This document shows positions 13,834 to 26,850 of a DNA stretch of 40,405 bases, in pieces (position 1 is the stretch's first letter; the number at the start of each line of letters is the position of its first letter). Below the pieces are notes generated by a model, which searched no databases, was not told the DNA's origin, and saw only the letters and a list, made by a program, of their open reading frames with translations. Origin of the DNA: Smittium mucronatum (taxonomy: Eukaryota > Kickxellomycota > Harpellomycetes > Harpellales > Legeriomycetaceae); the NCBI GenBank assembly GCA_001953115.1, contig LSSL01002694.1:1-40405 (forward strand). Reading direction: 5' to 3'. The position numbers and the translations under genes are program-made.

Positions 13834-16800
13834 TTTGATAAATTAGAAAAAATATGTAATGAAGCTATTTTTAATATATATATACTCTAATTTTCTATTA
13901 AATAAGTGTTTTAAATCGAAAATAAAAATAAAATAAAATATTTCTCAGATAATTAATTTATACTATAAAAGTCAATTTTTTTTAGAAATATTGAAAATTA
14001 TAAAAGTTCTAGCATGGATAGTGAAACCTAAACTACAGCTTCCTCTCAGTGCCAAATTTCTAAAAAGATGATAAAAATGAAAAGGATCCGGAGGTTTTCA
14101 TCCCATTATCTAAAATACCAAATTATAATTAATTTTTAACTATATTTAATAATACTGGATTTGAAAAGATCTATTTTAGCTGTTAAGTCAACCTAATTAA
14201 AACTGAAATAAGAAATTTTAGTCCTAAATATGTACAAAAACATAAGGTGCTTATATTTTTGACACATATGAGACTTTTTTAAATTTTAAAAACTAGGAAA
14301 GAAATGAATCATTCCAGGTAACTATGTTTTTGATTTGGAAAAATCAACCTAGGAAGTAATTGGAGGTGCTCTCATTCTAAATTTTCTTTTTCCAATAAAA
14401 AAGAAAAAGAAGTTATCATATTCAATATGCATTAGAAGTCAAATAGAAGCAAAATTATTACCGTAACGCACAGATTTATTCTTAATGAATCAAATGAATT
14501 TTCCAGGATGAAAAAATATTGTACTAGGGAAAACACCACAAGCTTTTAATTTTTAATTTTTTGTAATAAATATCTGCCAAAATTAATTTTAAAATTTCTT
14601 ATAAATACTGTGTTAAAAGTGAGTTAGAAGTTATTTCAGATAAAGATGAAAATTTTCTATTCAGAAGGTGAGTAATCTACTATTAAATTTATTTTTGTAA
14701 GAATATAAATCTAAGAATAAGTTTTTTCCTAAAAAAACTGGGAATTATTACATAAATATCGATTATAATTGTCATTAAAAATGGAAAATAGTGACAGATA
14801 AATGCTATTCCGTTCTCTATAGAAAGATTAGAGTTATAATTCCGAATTAAAATGAAAATGAAACGTCAAAATCATATCAAAAAACTTCTAAAATCATGAG
14901 CCTGCGAACTTTATTCGCAAAATTCAAACAATAAACATACCAGCAATCAATTTAAGTTAGGTAGCGGTAAAAAAATTGTACTTATAATTATTTTTTTAAG
15001 TTTTAAGCCAATTTTTAAGTCTATGAGTGGTGCTTATAGAGGTTTTCCAGATAATATAGATATACTTACATATATTAACGCGACTTTAAAGAATCTCCAC
15101 ATTTTGAAGCCATGATCGAGAGCTGATTAGGCAAAATTCTAAAATTATATAAGAGTATGTGACATGGAAATTCTGTAATAAGAAGAAAAAAAGGCAAAAA
15201 AAAATCCGATGAAACCTTTATTAAGAGAAGCTAAGAGGAGATATAGTCAAAAAAACCATTTAATCAGACAAAGAATTCTTGTAAAATTTCTGCCACTTAA
15301 TAGCCTGATTTTAATGGTTTTTAGGATTGTCAGTAAATAAAATACTTATAACTATTAGTTATCTTATGAATAAATAAATTCAAAATTAATAAATATTCAT
15401 CAAATAAAATTTTTTATTTAACAAAATGGAAATATTGTTTGATAACAAGTAAAATACACCAGCTAGAAAATTATTGGGTTTATAAAATGTGTCTTACGAT
15501 AAGATTTACGAATTATCTCTCTCTATTATTTTTTTTTATAAAATAATCCTATAAGATTATTTTTATGTGAATATTATTAAACCCTCTCACCTTTCAACGA
15601 TTTTTTTAAAACTAAATACATTCAAGTAGGTCTAATGTTTAAAATATTCTTTTTACGACCCTTATATATTTATAATTGTGACTTTTAAACTATATTTAAT
15701 CCTATATTTTATATATCGCAAAAATATGCTATTATTTAATTGTTAAAGGTTTTACAGAATTAATTATAGTCTAAAATAATTGAGGGGTATCATACCTCAT
15801 GATATACATTTAATCACAAACAGAGATTTAATCGTGCAGTTTATGGTTTTTAAGTAAAATATATTGATATATATTATCGATTTTGAATATGGTTGAGCAA
15901 TAAAACGTGATATTAACATTAATAACTAGATGTAAAAACTGAATTAAAATATCCTAAATTCTTTTAATATTAGAAAAATATGCAAGTTTTTACTTTATTT
16001 GTACACTTATATATCAAATAATCTATAATACTAAAAGTGAAACTTAGGATATTATAAAATATTTTTTGAAAAATAATTATAAATTATAAATTATAAATTA
16101 TATAGTTTATATGGTGATATTTAACTATTATTAAATATTTTTTTGATGGGGTTCAAAAGTGATAACATATTTACGGTATCATTAATTTTTTTTATAAACA
16201 TAATTTTTATTATTTTAGCAATAACTATACCTATATATCCAAAAACCATGAGGAAAAAAATTTTAAATCTTGAATTTTTGTACCAGTTAAGAACTTATTG
16301 ATATGTTTATACTAGGATTAATTTTCTAAATAATATACTTTCTCACTTATAAAGCATTATATAAACTTTATCTAAGTAACCAAGTGACTTCTCATACTCA
16401 TAATCACATTTAATTATTTGAATTACACATTTAAAATTTATAAATTAGATCTTGGTGTACATAATATCAAAATTTATATTAAAAATGGATGAATTCTTTT
16501 AATTTAGTAAAGCGTTGCCTAATATTGTTATTTGATGCTTTTTTAATTTATCATATCCAAGAATATATATATTTTTTAAAAAGTAATATGAATATTATTA
16601 TAAATAGTAAATTTAGATGAAAATAAATATATTTTTTATATTTTATCTCTAATTTCTTCACCTTTTGAAGATACATGCAAAAGTAGAGTTGATTTCATAA
16701 AAGAAATTGGTATTAGAAATCTTATTTTTAAAAAAAAATATGCTATCCCTAATTAATATTCAATTAAAATTTTTGTTAAATATTTAACCGATAATATTTT

Positions 16801-19800
16801 CAATTCATATTATTTAAAATAGAGGTCGAAAATATTTTACCAAATATAAAAATACTTTTAGTACTCATAATTTTTTTATTACAAAAATTTCAAACGATAT
16901 TCCGTATTATCTTTTAATCAAGTAGATTATATATTTTTTATAAATAAAACAAAGAATTTAAAAAATTAAAACCCCAACTAGATTAATTTTATCTAAAATA
17001 AATTTGATTAAGGACCAATTATATGTGGGTAGATATAAATGATTAATTAAAAATTATAAAAAAATTTCACAAATTTTTATTATTTTCCTAATCAAGGGAA
17101 TAAGTAATGCACTCATATATAATCATTTTTTGATAATGTAATTTAATTTCTAATATATTTATGTTATATATAAAAATAGTGGGTTAAATAATTTTTTTAT
17201 TAGTTATAAATTAAGCAAATGTAGCATAAAAACATCTATCATAAATAAATCGGTAGATATTTTGTTTTAAACAACTATTTTTGTTGTAAAAAAATTAATA
17301 AGCGAGTAGTAATATTCCATTTTCAATGCTAAAAATATTTGGGTGTATTTTTTATCAATATGCATAGAAAAACTTAGAATTTTAAATAAATCTGTTTTTT
17401 CAGTTTAAAAAAAGTTAAGTGAATAAAAATATTTTCAGTTAATTGAAAGTATTTTTATTCTGGAATATAATATCTAATTTTATTTAATTTTTTCTCGACT
17501 GAATACAATTCTTCATTTTTCGATTAAAAAGGTTATTTTTAAACCCCAAAATGATTTAAAAAACCTCTTTCTTTCTATTAAAAGTTTAGTTTTAACATAA
17601 TTTTTTTTTATAATATATATTTAATTTTTATATGTTAAAAAAAATTGATATTTAAAACAACCTTTTATTTTATTTATAAGAAAACAATAGTCAAAATATA
17701 AGTATGTTGTATTTATGGAGGGCAGTAAAAAAGTAATTTTTATGATGCCTTAACTCTACTGAACGCAAATGAAAAAATTTATAGATGCTTTTTTTATTAT
17801 TATTCAATTACTATAATATTACAGATAAAGCTGTATAATTTTTTAATTACCAATTATTTAATTCTAAAAGAGGGATAATTATGTTTAAGTAATGATTTTT
17901 CAATAAAAAGACAGGCAGTCAAAATTTTAAATGTATTTTTTTAGTTATTAATAAGATATAAAAAATTTGAAATTGTAAAAAATAATATATAATTTCATTA
18001 TAAATTTTATAAACTAAAGTTAATATCTATTATCATTAAGTATTGTTATATTCCAAGTAACTCGAGTTTAATTAGATTGGATAAATAATTTTGAAACCCC
18101 CAAAGCTCTCTGATCCAAAAAACGTCAAAAATTATAGATTCTCAAGCTATGGCCTTATATATCTAATTACTTCAGATATACTAGAAAAAATTATAAAGTC
18201 TGGGAAATTCGAATTTATATCCAAAAAAAAACTCTATTACACTTAATTTACATATAAGTCTTTTTATCCTATTTAACGATTGGTTTTTGAAGAGTGTTTA
18301 ATTATAATATGCTACTATAATAGTTTTAATCAAGGTAGATGATGCTTGAATATTTATATAGAGCTTGACACTTATATTATTTTTAGATAAAAAATTCTAA
18401 TTAATATTTTTATTCTACTATGAAGTGGAACCAAATATAGAAACAAAAATTTTTATACACAGTGTAAAATTTAAAGAAAATAAATAATAACAAAGGTTTT
18501 TTAGTATTGAAATAGAAAATTATATGGGTTGATTCAAATGAAAATTTTCCTGCAGAAAAATTATAAAGGCTTAATAGGGGTCGAGTAATTCCATCCTCTT
18601 TTTGCTTTATTAAAGTTTTATTATTTGATAAAAGAATCATTAAAACTTTGATACAGAACAAGATAATTGAAAAATAGGATATTATTGGTGTTTTTATATC
18701 TTTTAAAATATTGTTATTTTAGTAGATGATAGAAATTCGCTGCATTTTTTTAGACGTCTTAATTTTAATTGATGAAGGTATATAAATTAAGAAGATTTTT
18801 AAAAATCTTGTAAGATAAAAATAATCCGTGCAGCCAAAACTAGAATATTTATAGTAAATTTTGAAGAGTTGCAATTAAATCAGATTATTTACGCCTTACA
18901 GGAATACTTCATATAAAAGAATATTATTTTTAATATAATATTTTTTAAAAAAAGCTTAAAACAATAAAAAAATTATGTTATACAAACAATAAATCATTTT
19001 ATTCGTGATTCATTTTTAATTATTGGTTTTGATGGATTAAAATTGTACATATAAATTTAATTATACATGTATAGAGGTTTATTTATCCTTAAAATTCATT
19101 TTTATTAATTAACCTCACATTAGTTAATTTTAAAGCTTTTATTAAATTAGCATGTTGGAAAATCGAGGATATTTTCTAATTTTTATACTGAGGCTTATTC
19201 AAAATAGATAGTGAAATTTCTATAAATGATAATCGAATTATTGAATAAAAACTTTATTCCAATTAAAAATGCGGTTATTTTTTAAAACTCTTAAAAAAAA
19301 TAATTCCGAAATTAGTTTTTACGAGAAAATTATTTTTTTTAATATAATTGAGTACAACAACTTCTCTAATATTTCACCGTTATTATTTACTATCATCCCT
19401 ATTTTCTGAAATCAAAAATATTTAAATAAATAATTTTATAAAATAACCCAATACAAATGGAACTATTTTCTTTAGAATCAAGTATTTACAATCGAGATAT
19501 TATTATCAATAATAGGCTTTTTTTAGTGTGTATACCATTTTATATAGTAACCCTCTATCATTAAATCACCAAAAAAAATTGAAATTTTTGTTTTATATGA
19601 TAAATTTTCAACAGAAAACTTCCTTTTCAATAATAATTCCTGTTTTCGAATAATTTTATTATTTATCATAATGAAATATTTATAAAACAAAAAAGCATAT
19701 AAGTTTTAATTTATAAGTATCCCCTTTTAAAGATAATCTCGCCAATGTTATAATTCTGCGTGAGATAAAAAATATTAAACATAACAATAATGAATGGTAT

Positions 19801-21520
19801 AAGTAACTCAATATTAAAAATAAATAAAATTACAACCCCAAAATTATAATTATTAAAAATCATTCAACTTGCTAGTCCTAGGTATTCTTAATTTTTTTTA
19901 AAAGCTATCACAATTAATCCAGACAACCCCTATAAAGCCCTAATCAAAAAAAAATACATCATTTTTGAAAAAAAGACAAAAATAATCTTTTCCTACTTAA
20001 AAAGACGGATATTTCGGCAAAATTCGGCTATATAAAGAAAAAATCCTATCAATGATTAGCAGAGTGATTATAATATAACACTCATTGTAAATAATGTAAA
20101 ACTACATTAAAAATAGGATATATCATTTTTTTAAAAAAGGCTGAGATACATTTTCACTTTAGATTTTTTATAATCCAGACACTAATGAAAAAAACTTAAT
20201 TTTTATAAAACTGATATTTCGAAAAAAAAACTATTTATCAATTAATAATTTTTTTTTAAAGTTTATTAGAGGTATAATACGGAAATAAGCATTTAATTAA
20301 TAATACTTCTAATTTTTAAAGAATTAGATTTAGATATTTTAAAAAAAGTAGGAAATTTTTTAAAAATATTTATTGCTAAACTCCACCCCACAAATATATT
20401 GACTAATACCCACTTTTAATCTGTCGAAGGGATAAAGTTATAATTTTTTTTGAATATGTAGATATATATTTTTCATTTAAACAACATATCGATTTTTCTA
20501 TAATCGATTAAAAAAAATCATTTATCCAAAAATGAGTCTTATAAAACTTGTGGAAATGTATGTTTAAAAGTTAGTAAAATAAAATAATTATATCATTATG
20601 ATAAATGAAAACAGATAATAAATTAAAAAAGATTATGTGATATTTTTAAATAATGCTCATTAGAAATTTAGAATATTTATAATTTACGAATTTCGATTTA
20701 AATGATGGATATTATTAATTACGAATAAAATAATTCTGATTATCTTTAATCAAAATAACACTAAATAATTTATTTATTTTCTCTGAAATATAATTTAAAA
20801 AAATAAAGGTTTTTATTTTTATATTCTTTATCAGCTGAGTTGGTTTCTTTCTAGGAGATATAAAAAAGTTGATGAATTAAAACTAAATGAGTAATAATTC
20901 CCATTATTATTCCACAAATTTCTGTAAAATTATTTATATGCAATATTTTTTATTACTGACAATTTTTTGTCCATTTTTAATGTTTATTATAATTTTTAGA
21001 GTAATAATAATAATAATAATAACTACATTTAGTTCACCAATGATTAAAATAATCTTTAATATCATTTAAAAAAGAAGTAACGAATAAAATTAAATTTAAT
21101 ATAATAAAATATTTCTTTCTGCTTTTGAATAAATAATCTATTTCAAATAAACATCAGATGGTCCCGTTTAACTAATTCAATTTATTTATTAATATAACTT
21201 TCAATATTGGTTTAAAAATACTAAATAAATCATATAATCAAAAAAAATTCTGAATAATAATTTTCCCAGATAAATATTAAATAATATATCGGTGTATTAT
21301 TATTCAAATAAAAATCTTAAATTGCGGCTATGGTTGTTATAGTTATATTGAAAAAAAAAAATCAAAAAAAAAAATCGAATAAAAGTAAGAAATTTTGGGT
21401 AATTTCTTTTCAGCTATTTTTTCTATATTAAAAACTTTGTCATTTCTCAAGAAAAATAATAATAATAATTTTTGGAATTTTTGAACATAGTAAAAAAACA
21501 AAATATTGACACACATAGTA

Positions 21521-21538
21521 ATATATATATATATATAT
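21521..21538. repeat. (AT)9 microsatellite
   Basis: Nine AT units in the desert. A minus-strand open frame crosses it but reads only as an isoleucine/tyrosine run. Confidence 0.85.
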
Positions 21539-23598
21539 TGTGGAAATATTGAAACAGTCTTAGAAGATCAAAAAAGTTAATATATTTTACATAAAAAAAT
21601 TTGTGATTTATATAGTAAATTTTTAAATTAGTTTGAAATTTCAGAAAAAAAAATGTCAAATGTAAAATTTAAGGTAAGATCTAATTTTATCTAATAATTA
21701 AAAGTTGGTAATAAAATAATTCAAATATTAAAAAATACCAAATTAGCACACAACTGTGGAATTTATAGCGCATATAATTAATCAGAATATTTTTATAGTT
21801 GTAATTACAAACTGGCTAAGAATAAGCTTATTTTCTCTCGATAGAATCAAGCTATATTTTAATCGTAAAATTTCTACCAAAATTCGAGGTTGAAATTTGT
21901 ATGAAAAATTTAAGAAGGTTTCATATTTTTATAAGATGGAAATTTAAGGCCTGTTAAATTTTTTCATCATGTCTATATTATATCGGATTTCCAAATTTAA
22001 TAATAGAATTATAGTTGTAAAATAACTATAATGGATGAAATTAAAAAAAATGGCTAAAATTTATAAATAATACTTTTTTCAAGAAAGAAACATAGAATAA
22101 TTTTTCATCTTTATATAGCGTTTTTTTTAGAAAAAAAAAATTCTAAATTTATTGCATATTAATACCAAAAAACTATCAAAAAATAAAAAAAACAGTATAA
22201 ATTCATACAATTTAGCCGATATGTTTCTTGGTAAGACAATGGTATTCATACCTAGGTTTTAGAGTAAAATCTATAGAGTAATTTACTACCTCAAACCCTC
22301 ATACACCGCAATATTTTTTGTGTAGTTGTATGAAAGAGATAACTTTATATAAAAAATTAAGTATATTTTACAGAAAAAGTAAATTGTTTTGTATCTCAAA
22401 TAGTCTTATTAAATTCTCTTTTAAAAAATTTGGTAATAAAATCATCATAACTAAGTTAATATCAGATTTTAATATTTTTTTTAATATTTTTTTAGAATCC
22501 TAGATTATCATGCTGTAAAAATTCTGATTGACCACAGATAGTGTACAATAATTGATAATAATTCTGACTACTTCTTATGTAGGAATCCTAGTCTATATAC
22601 GTCTTAAGAGTCATTAAAACTTTAATAACTATTCTCAAAAATAAATAATAGTACTGAATGTAATTTTAATTATTTAAAAATTAAAAATTACACCAATAAT
22701 TTATTGAAAAATATAGGTTTTTTAAAAAATTATAAAGCTTTTTTTCCCAATAGATTATCGCCACTCTTCACTTAAATGTGGAAAAAATTTAAATGATTAT
22801 GATCTAAGTTTTCAGAGTCATCAGTAATATTTATAGCAACTACACTTATAAAACTCATAGAAAATTGTAAAAAATATAAAATAAAAAATTATAAAATAAT
22901 CTATCAATAAGATTTATAGCTTCAGTCTTGACTTACTCAGAGTTCAAAATTTTAAAAATTCTTTATTTCTAACGTTTTTTATGATTTGTAACCATTTAAT
23001 ATTTTTATAAATAACAAAAAATATTTAAACGAAAAAACATAATAATTTTACATTAGATACTTTCATTCAACTTGTTTACGGATAAGAATTAGCTTCTTGA
23101 GATTGTTTTTATATATACTAAATACCGCATAAATGGATTTTTAATTATTCTCGTATATTATCATTATATATAAATTAACTATTAAAACGATTAACCAATA
23201 ACAATTTATTTATGATACTGGTTTCTGGTTGAGTTTTCAATTGATTAGTGATATATTTTTTCTAATTAAGATATGTTAATAATTATTTAAAAACTCTTGA
23301 TATATTTTATAATACTTAACAATACTTGGAAGTCGGAATAAGAAACACAAAGAAATTGAAAATAATGGTAATTTAAGGTTATATTGCATAAAAAAATTCA
23401 AAAAGTAACTTATTGTTTCAATTTAGAAAAGATTTATCAAATATTTTTATTTTAAAATAAAAAGTGTGCTTAATTTCATAAAAGTTGAATATCCAGATTT
23501 CGATTATCTATTAGAAAATATCGACTAAACCTTTTCATTAATAAAAAATTATTAGATCTCTCATTGTGTTTTGCTTAATTAAAAGTACTCATTAAATT

Positions 23599-23618
23599 GA
23601 TATATATATATATATATC
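23599..23618. repeat. palindromic GA(TA)8TC array
   Basis: An AT array bounded by GA and TC, so the 20-bp unit is a perfect palindrome able to extrude as a cruciform. Confidence 0.8.
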
Positions 23619-24380
23619 ATTACTCTACCAATTTTATAAAAAATTATTCTATTTCAGGTCATGAATTTTAAAAAATTGAATCTTTTAAATGGATGAGCCC
23701 ATAGCGTGCGCATTCAATTGGGTAATAAAAACTAATATTAAATCCAATAATAATTTTAAAAACATAAGTGATTCTAAAAGAAGCTCTACTTTTTTATGTT
23801 TTTTTAATCAAAATATGGAAAGTAATCAATCTAGCTTTATCTTGAATATAAATTTTTGGTTTGATATACAAACTTTATTGTGAAACTTACCGATATTTGC
23901 TGTAACTTATATAACTAAGTTATAACTTTTCTGAATATTTTTCATGTTCAAAAAATTTTCAACTATTTTTTCTTAATTTTACCATTAGCTTTAATAAAGT
24001 TTATATTTTCAAACTGGCCGTGATTTTTTTTTAATTACAACCTCCTTAGCATAAGAGTTTATTATTATTGTTATTAGTATATTTTTTTCGAGATAAGTTA
24101 AAATATAATCATATTCTTTAATATTTTTTAAATGAAACTGATATGCTATTAAATATCTGTTATTTTTTTGAGAAAATCACAAAAATAATCAAGATTTGAA
24201 AATAATATCAAAAATATTCAAAATAAAAAAACGTATTTTGATACTTGTCGAATAAATATACTTAGTATTATTAAAAAATAAAACAATTAGTTGGCCAAAA
24301 AATAATTTTAGTTGATCAACATCCTCTATTATTTTTGGAATGTTATTTATTAAGGCAAAAGATCGGCATGATCTATTATA

Positions 24381-24418
24381 AAGCTGAAAATTTTAGACTT
24401 ATACCAAATTTTCAGCTT
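24381..24418. repeat. hairpin with 13-bp perfect stem
   Basis: AAGCTGAAAATTT at 24,381-24,393 pairs exactly with AAATTTTCAGCTT at 24,406-24,418 across a 12-nt loop. Immediately upstream is a shorter palindrome, AGATC-GGCAT-GATCT, at about 24,360-24,374. The stem is long for chance. It may be a structured RNA, a small foldback remnant or a protein-binding site. Confidence 0.65.
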
Positions 24419-25300
24419 ATCCTATACATTTTGTTTTTTTTATCACAGAATCTTATCGTAAGATAACGTCATTAAAAACCTATACTTTTTGTAATTTTTT
24501 TGATATAATAATGAGGGCTTAAAGCTAAAATTTATATAAATGAATTTCCTGAATAATTAATATCTTATGATATTTATGCATTATAGCAATCCTAAACAGT
24601 CTCCAACATGCTTTGGTTATTACTTCTGATACGAAATTTTCTGAAAATAAAATTAGTATTATTATTTGGTGGCATAGTAATAAATGGAAATTTTTGAAGG
24701 ATGAATTAAATATGCATTTTAGCCCTGATACACATTTGGTATAATATGCTAAGTCGAAAAAAATAGCTTTTTTCCAAATGTTCGTATAATTTTAGGTTTT
24801 ATCTTCAAGAATAAAAGCAAAATATTGGCTGTTAAACCTCTGAATCGGGATGTTTCATGTTAAAAATTTATACTGAATTAACTGTAAACATTTAAATTTT
24901 ACAGTTAGAATTATAAAGATTAGGTATGGGGCGTTTGTTTTTTTTTAAAGTTTTATTTAATCATATACTTTCACAAGTATTTTTGGTATTTATAGGGCCA
25001 AAAAAACATAAATATAGCAATTAAAAAAAATCCTTTAAAAGAATCTACTTTGTTATTATAAATTTTATCATCATATTCGGACTCTGGACATATTATTATT
25101 AGGTGGAATTTTGAGAAATATATAATAATATATGTGTTTTATCAATTTACAGATATCTTAGGCTTAATGTTAAGTACCTATAAAAAACAAATGTAATCCG
25201 AACAGAAACAAGCTAAATATATTTCACATCCAAAACTTTAACATGGTATCTTGGTACTTTTAGATAACTAAAGCTGATCATAAACATTCATTTAAAGATG

Positions 25301-25579
25301 AAAAAAGTAAATATAAAAAGTTTCAGCTAAAGACTGAATCAGACAGTAGGGCAAAAGGATGATAATAAAATAAAAGTTAAAGCTCATCTTTTTGGATCAT
25401 TTGGCTTTTTTTTTTTGTATAAAGCATAGGTAAAGATGTAAAATAGTCTCAAACCCAAAAGTTTTATCCTGTCTTAGAACAGGTAATTTTTTTTATATAT
25501 AGCCGAAATTTATTTCAAGGTGAATTGTTTAAATACAAATCAAAAAAGTATCAAAAGAGGAGAAAGTTGCATGGAAATT
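25301..25579. other. transition between desert and inverted repeat
   Basis: About 280 bp without a supportable gene. It is slightly less A+T-rich than the desert and runs directly into the left arm of the long inverted repeat. The open frame starting near 25,525 continues into the repeat arm and has no recognisable domain. Confidence 0.5.
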
Positions 25580-26042
25580 ATTTTTTTCTCCTAACTACAT
25601 TAATTCATATTACGTGTTATCGGCTGTGTACCATCGGTTTCTGCTTCAGTCTACCAAATGAGAGACACGCCCCACAATTGCTTAAAGTAGGCTGGATGTA
25701 CGAGGTTACATTCAGTAATGGATTATGCTCGATTTCCATAAAAAAAAGCTCATTGAGACTATTGATCTCCAGATCAGACCTATTTTTTGATTATTAAGAA
25801 TGAGATCCTACCCAAAAGTGGTATTTATGGAATTTTCTTCCCTAAAACTGACTTTAGACGCCTAGGCCCTCCTATTGTTGAGCTCCAAACTTTTGCGCCG
25901 AAAAATGTAATAAACTGTCTAAATGGCTCGATCAGCCCTATTTTGAGATGGTTCATCTGTGTATTTTTCTGTCCTCAGAATCGCTGTTTGTTTTCTTCAT
26001 TATCGCCAAAAAAGAATATCGCAGCGCTGTGTGAAATTTTAG

Positions 26043-26070
26043 TGTAGTTTGATTCAAAAATTACACTACC
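26043..26070. repeat. short palindrome in the left arm
   Basis: TAGTGTA and TACACTA face each other across an AT-rich spacer ending in AAAAAT, forming a small hairpin within the left arm. A homologous palindrome occurs in the right arm at about 26,379-26,402, where it is centred on TTCGAA. The conserved palindrome in both copies suggests it belonged to the ancestral unit. Confidence 0.6.
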
Positions 26071-26130
26071 TAAGTCTATAAACCATGGCAAAATAGAAAA
26101 TGTAGTTTTTTTTAATATTATTGATAACAA

Positions 26131-26309
26131 GCCAACAATAATAGAAAAATTATATCAATCAAAATTATTGTTTGGCTAATTAATGATTTTCTTTTTTAAT
26201 AAGGAGGTGTATTTCTACTCACTAAATATCAAATACGCTTTTTATTTTGACCATTTTTGCAATAAGTTTCAAATCTTATACTATTATCTCTATTATCTCT
26301 ATTCTCTCT
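26131..26309. other. AT-rich spacer of the inverted repeat
   Basis: The loop between the two arms. It contains a pyrimidine-biased stretch near 26,280-26,320 made of repeated TATTATCTC-like units. No gene is recognised. Open frames entering it from the left continue into the right arm and are not supported as coding. Confidence 0.5.
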
Positions 26310-26465
26310 ATTTTTTATTATCACTACCAAAGTTTTGCTCTCCTAAGAGTGAAATACCTTGCCGTGGTTTGGGGCTTAATAGTGTATTTTTCGAAGTACA
26401 CTAAACTAAAATTTCACGCTGCGTTGTACTATTCTTGGCTGGGTGTATTTGAGACAGCGATTCCA

Positions 26466-26480
26466 GAGATGGGCCATCTC
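26466..26480. repeat. GAGATGG/CCATCTC palindrome
   Basis: A 7-bp perfect inverted repeat around a single central G, inside the right arm. The left arm has the related GAGATGG...CATCT at about 25,945-25,957, so the short palindrome is retained in both copies. Confidence 0.6.
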
Positions 26481-26804
26481 GAAACAGGAGGAACCAATCG
26501 TTTAGTACAGCTTAGACATAGTCTAATGCAAAAGCCCAGCGTTCGACAGTCAGACGGATCTCAGCGTCTAACAGCTATTTGTATGAAATCCATGTTTATC
26601 AATCCCAAGTTTGGATAAGAGACTAATTTACTAATCCTGTTAGAAACTGGCTCTAGTTAGGAGCTCAGTAGCTTCATGGACTATTGTTCATTGACAAAGA
26701 GCTTAATTCTTGAATGCATGTAACCTCAGTCATCCAGCCTACTTGGAGCAATGCCAGGGGGGTCTTTCGGTTGGTAGATTGAAACCTTTTCCCGTAGGTA
26801 CGCA

Positions 26805-26818
26805 GCCGGTAGTCCGGC
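26805..26818. repeat. GC-rich hairpin near the outer end of the right arm
   Basis: GCCGG at 26,805-26,809 and CCGGC at 26,814-26,818 enclose TAGT, an exact 5-bp G/C stem with a tetraloop. This is very unusual composition for the locus. It lies just inside the outer boundary of the right arm and is not clearly preserved in the left arm. Confidence 0.5.
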
Positions 26819-26850
26819 AGAGAAGCTTATTGTAGTTAGGATAATAGTCT

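Larger units (their letters stand above)
1..25300. other. AT-rich gene desert
   Basis: About 25 kb of very A+T-rich sequence dominated by A/T runs. Open frames here are short and dominated by residues with A/T-rich codons (I, F, Y, N, K). None shows a recognisable domain, and I could not join any to a neighbour across plausible splice sites. I saw no tRNA, rRNA or snRNA signature by eye. The content I can support is microsatellites, G/C homopolymers, one tandem duplication and a few perfect hairpins, listed separately. The stretch could be pericentromeric or otherwise gene-poor DNA, or could contain non-coding genes that are not visible to me. Short, AT-rich exons cannot be excluded by eye. 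Confidence 0.75.
25580..26850. repeat. long diverged inverted repeat (foldback), ~550-bp arms
   Basis: Two arms, roughly 25,580-26,130 and 26,310-26,850, are reverse complements of each other. Matched blocks, left against right: 25,589-25,599 with 26,831-26,841 (11/11); 25,621-25,632 with 26,797-26,808 (11/12); 25,685-25,698 with 26,731-26,744 (14/14); 25,702-25,711 with 26,718-26,727 (10/10); 25,945-25,951 with 26,474-26,480 (7/7); 25,978-25,987 with 26,454-26,463 (10/10); 26,031-26,043 with 26,405-26,417 (13/13); 26,080-26,091 with 26,359-26,370 (11/12). All pairs share a midpoint of 26,212-26,225, so this is one continuous fold. Between blocks identity falls to about 60-75% by eye, with small indels. 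Both arms are much richer in G+C than the desert. Open frames across the arms are broken and have no recognisable domain. It could be two copies of one repeat or gene inserted tail to tail, a foldback transposon, or a source of double-stranded RNA. Confidence 0.85.

Noticed and set aside
26770..26815. TTTCCCGTAGGTACGCAGCCGG, resembling the 3' end of small-subunit rRNA; and GGTTTCAATCTACC on the minus strand, resembling a tRNA B box
   Set aside because: The rRNA likeness is about a dozen bases with no flanking rRNA sequence. The B-box-like site has no matching A box or cloverleaf, and the inverted repeat explains the region better.
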